From: Pseudomonadota bacterium
Lineage (GTDB): Bacteria > Pseudomonadota > Gammaproteobacteria > Burkholderiales > Burkholderiaceae_C
NCBI GenBank assembly: GCA_020161145.1
Contig: JAIUPQ010000001.1
Location: forward strand, 434,001-498,000
DNA: 64,000 bases
Direction: 5' to 3'
A program made the position numbers and the translations under genes. The notes beneath the pieces were generated by a model. It worked only from the letters and a program-made list of their open reading frames with translations, had not been told where the DNA came from and ran no database searches. Shown here one piece after another: positions 61,908 to 64,000 of the stretch; position 1 is the stretch's first letter, and each line of letters opens with the position of its first letter.

Positions 61908-61936
61908 TTGGCCCCTGCCTGCGGGCCTCGTTATGG
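61908..61936 (+). promoter_or_regulatory. Promoter of the ABC importer operon
   Basis: TTGGCC (61908-61913) and TTATGG (61931-61936) are 17 bases apart, with CTGGAG as ribosome site before the ATG at 61971. Confidence 0.4.
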
Positions 61937-61970
61937 TGGCGCCCATCTCAGACCACCTGGAGACTCGCTC

Positions 61971-63326
61971 ATGAGGAATCGCCCCGCCCGTCTGCCGACG
62001 GCCTTCCTGCGCCCGCTGGCCGCGCTGCTGGCCGCCAGCACGTTGGCCGCCACGGCCTCAGCCGGCACCGTGACGGTGGTCACCTCGTTTCCCAAGGAGC
62101 TGACCCAGGCCTATAAAACGGCGTTCGAGAAGGCCAACCCGACCATCAAGATCGAGGTGCTGAACAAGTCCACCGTGCAGAGCATCGCCTACATCCGCGA
62201 ACTGCCGGCGGGCCAGCGGCCCGACGTGTTCTGGGCCTCGGCGCCCGATGCCTTCGAGGTCATGGCCGGGCTCAAGCTGTTCGACAACGTGGCGGCGCTG
62301 GCCAACAAGGCCGCACCGGCCAAGGTGGGCAGCTACCCCATCAACCACCCCGATGGCCTCTACCTGGGCCAGGCGCTGGCCGGCTACGGGTTGATGTGGA
62401 ACACCCGCTACATGGCCGCCCACAAGCTGCCGCTGCCCAAGACCTGGGCCGACCTGGCGCGGGCCCCGTACTACGGCCACGTGGCCATGAGTGCGCCCTC
62501 GCGCTCGGGCACCACCCACCTGACCGTGGAGACCATTTTGCAAGGCGAGGGCTGGATCAAGGGCTGGAGCCAGTTGCTGCAGATTGCCGGCAACAGCGCC
62601 GCCATCACCGAGCGCAGCTTCGGCGTGCCCGACGGCGTCAACAACGGCCAGTTCGGCGTCGGGCTGGTGATCGACTTCTTCGGTCTGGCGGGCCGCTACA
62701 GCGGCTTCCCGGTGGACTTCGTCTACCCCGACCTCACCGCCATCGTCCCGGCCAACATTGCCCAGGTCAGTGGCGGCAAAAACCCTGAGGAGGCGCGGCG
62801 CTTCATCGCCTACACCGTCTCCACCCAGGGCCAGCAGCTGCTGTACGACCCCAAGGTGTCGCGCCTGCCCATCCTGCCGCCGTCGGCCATGGGCGGCAAG
62901 ACGCCGGCCGGTTATCCCGACCCGTTTGCCATTGCCGCGCGCGCCAAGGTGCGCTTCGACTCCGACCTCTCGGAGAGCCGCTACAACCTGGTCTCGGCGC
63001 TGTTCGACCAGACCATCACCTTCCGGCTCAAGGAGTTGCAGGCAGCCTCCAAGGCCATCCACGCGGCCGAGGCGGCGCTGGTGCGCAAGCCCGTGCCGCA
63101 GGCCGCTGCGCTGCTCAAGCAGGCGCGCGAGGCGGCCTTCACGCCGGTGGTGGAAGAAGGGCGAGCCGCCGACAAGGGGTTCCTGGCCGTGTTCTCGGCC
63201 GACAAGAAGGCGGCCGAAACCAGCAAGCAGATCACCACGCTGGAGAACCGCTGGAACAGCGCCGCGCGCGTCAACTACGACCGCGCTCGCTCCCTGGCCG
63301 AGCAGGCCCTGGCGCTGACCAAGTAA
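61971..63326 (+). CDS. ABC importer periplasmic substrate-binding protein (iron/phosphonate/polyamine-like SBP)
   Basis: 451 residues. A Sec signal peptide ends near TASAG, followed by a family 1-type binding fold: VTVVTSFPKELTQAYKTAFEKANP, PDVFWASAPDAFEVM, YGLMWNTRYMAAHKLPLPKTWADL and NNGQFGVGLVIDFFGLAG. Relatives bind ferric iron, 2-aminoethylphosphonate or polyamines; the ligand cannot be decided. It is about 100 residues longer than most, with an extra helical C-terminal part (KELQAASKAIHAAEAAL to the end). The permease gene follows after 18 bases. Confidence 0.82.
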   Translation: MRNRPARLPTAFLRPLAALLAASTLAATASAGTVTVVTSFPKELTQAYKTAFEKANPTIKIEVLNKSTVQSIAYIRELPAGQRPDVFWASAPDAFEVMAGLKLFDNVAALANKAAPAKVGSYPINHPDGLYLGQALAGYGLMWNTRYMAAHKLPLPKTWADLARAPYYGHVAMSAPSRSGTTHLTVETILQGEGWIKGWSQLLQIAGNSAAITERSFGVPDGVNNGQFGVGLVIDFFGLAGRYSGFPVDFVYPDLTAIVPANIAQVSGGKNPEEARRFIAYTVSTQGQQLLYDPKVSRLPILPPSAMGGKTPAGYPDPFAIAARAKVRFDSDLSESRYNLVSALFDQTITFRLKELQAASKAIHAAEAALVRKPVPQAAALLKQAREAAFTPVVEEGRAADKGFLAVFSADKKAAETSKQITTLENRWNSAARVNYDRARSLAEQALALTK

Positions 63327-63344
63327 CGACACCCGGCAGCCGTT

Positions 63345-64000
63345 ATGAACCTCTCCTCCGTTTCGCCGGGCTCGGCCTGGCGTGCCAGCGGCTTGGCCGA
63401 TCTGCGCCCCGGCGTCTGGCTGGCCGGCGCGCTGGTGCTGGCCTTTTTGCTGCTCTTTCTGGTGCTGCCGGTGGGGCGGGTGTTCTACACCGCCTTCGTC
63501 GATGCGGATGGGGGGCTGACGCTGGCCCATTTCGCCGGCTTCTTTGCCCAGGACTTGATGACCGAGTCGTTCGTCAACAGCCTGTACGTGGCGCTGGCCT
63601 CAACGGCGGCGGCGGCGCTGATTGCGGTGCCGCTGGCGTATCTCACGGTGCGCTTCGAGTTTCGCGGCGCGCTGCTGATCCAGACGCTGGGCGTGCTGCC
63701 GCTGATCATGCCGCCCTTCGTCGGCGCGGTGGCCATGCAGCTGATCTTCGGCCGCTCGGGCACCGTCAACCTGCTGCTGCAAGAGCACCTGGGCTTCACG
63801 CTGCCCATCATGGACGGCTTCAACGGCGTGGTCTTCGTCGAGGCCATCCACTACTTTCCGTTCATCCTGATGAACCTGACGGTGGCGCTGCGCAACATCG
63901 ACGGCGCCATGGAAGAGGCCGCGCTGAACCTGGGTTGCCGAGGCTGGCGGCTGTTCTGGCGCGTGATCTTTCCGCTGGCGCTGCCGGGTTTCGTGGCCGG
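63345..64000 (+). CDS. ABC importer permease, 3'-truncated by window edge
   Basis: At least 218 residues of a binding-protein-dependent permease. A first helix (VWLAGALVLAFLLLFLVLPV) is followed by AHFAGFFAQ, the FVNSLYVALASTAAAALIAVPLAYL helix and the coupling-loop motif EEAALNLGCRGWRLFWRVIFPLALP (EAA motif) at the end of the window. It resembles FbpB/PhnV-type permeases that in many systems are two fused halves of about 550 residues, so much of the gene lies beyond 64000. It works with the binding protein encoded upstream. Confidence 0.85.
   Translation, partial: MNLSSVSPGSAWRASGLADLRPGVWLAGALVLAFLLLFLVLPVGRVFYTAFVDADGGLTLAHFAGFFAQDLMTESFVNSLYVALASTAAAALIAVPLAYLTVRFEFRGALLIQTLGVLPLIMPPFVGAVAMQLIFGRSGTVNLLLQEHLGFTLPIMDGFNGVVFVEAIHYFPFILMNLTVALRNIDGAMEEAALNLGCRGWRLFWRVIFPLALPGFVA

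Overview
The window is 64 kb of very GC-rich, densely packed bacterial DNA. Gene content, codon use and gene order (coaBC next to dut, dapA-bamC, a YecA/SEC-C protein, Hsp33, a large set of ABC importers) suggest a betaproteobacterium of the order Burkholderiales, probably Comamonadaceae-like. This is inferred without any database search. I saw no rRNA, tRNA, CRISPR array, complete insertion sequence or prophage. No stretch above 300 bases lacks a gene or gene remnant.

Layout. (1) 1-6100: surface-glycan cluster with three GT2 glycosyltransferases, a DUF707-like protein, a DegT-type aminotransferase, a sulfotransferase and a WbqC protein. (2) 6104-11126: two tandem membrane-bound PQQ dehydrogenases. 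(3) 11307-19458: a methyltransferase, a LysR regulator divergent from an mmsA-like dehydrogenase, a yefM antitoxin with a frameshifted yoeB, a YecA-like protein, and an aldehyde dehydrogenase divergent from an AcoR-like sigma-54 activator with a clear sigma-54 promoter and upstream palindrome. (4) 19502-27298: a Fur-box Cys-rich small protein, an SPFH/ribbon-helix-helix/hydrolase operon, a Phd-GNAT fusion, a TPR lipoprotein, a phosphatase-like protein, a possible HEPN-like protein, and an alkylation-repair pair (Ada/AlkA plus Ogt). (5) 27303-36711: a peptide ABC importer operon, a ParE-type toxin-antitoxin pair and an OPT transporter. (6) 36711-40996: Hsp33, a thioredoxin-like protein, an orphan DUF2282 (bufferin-like) peptide, dut, a glyoxalase remnant, coaBC and YecA/SEC-C. 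(7) 41048-49900: a block of exported hydrolases (esterase, M28 aminopeptidase, three tandem S8 proteases), with a PaaI-type thioesterase among them. (8) 50031-54106: a Ser/Thr kinase-HDOD protein translationally coupled to a pseudokinase-HDOD paralogue. (9) 54208-64000: housekeeping genes (SlyD-like FKBP, ribosomal oxygenase, bamC, dapA, MFS transporter, parE) and the start of another ABC importer.

The most interesting points are these. The three S8 protease units each keep the same promoter, the same terminator stem and a pair of TAGGGGG boxes at fixed spacing. The kinase and pseudokinase-HDOD genes form a coupled pair. One protein is a Phd antitoxin N-terminus fused to a GNAT acetyltransferase. 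A DUF2282 peptide lies next to two redox proteins without its usual maturation genes. Several genes have a -10-like hexamer only 6-7 nt before the start codon and look leaderless.
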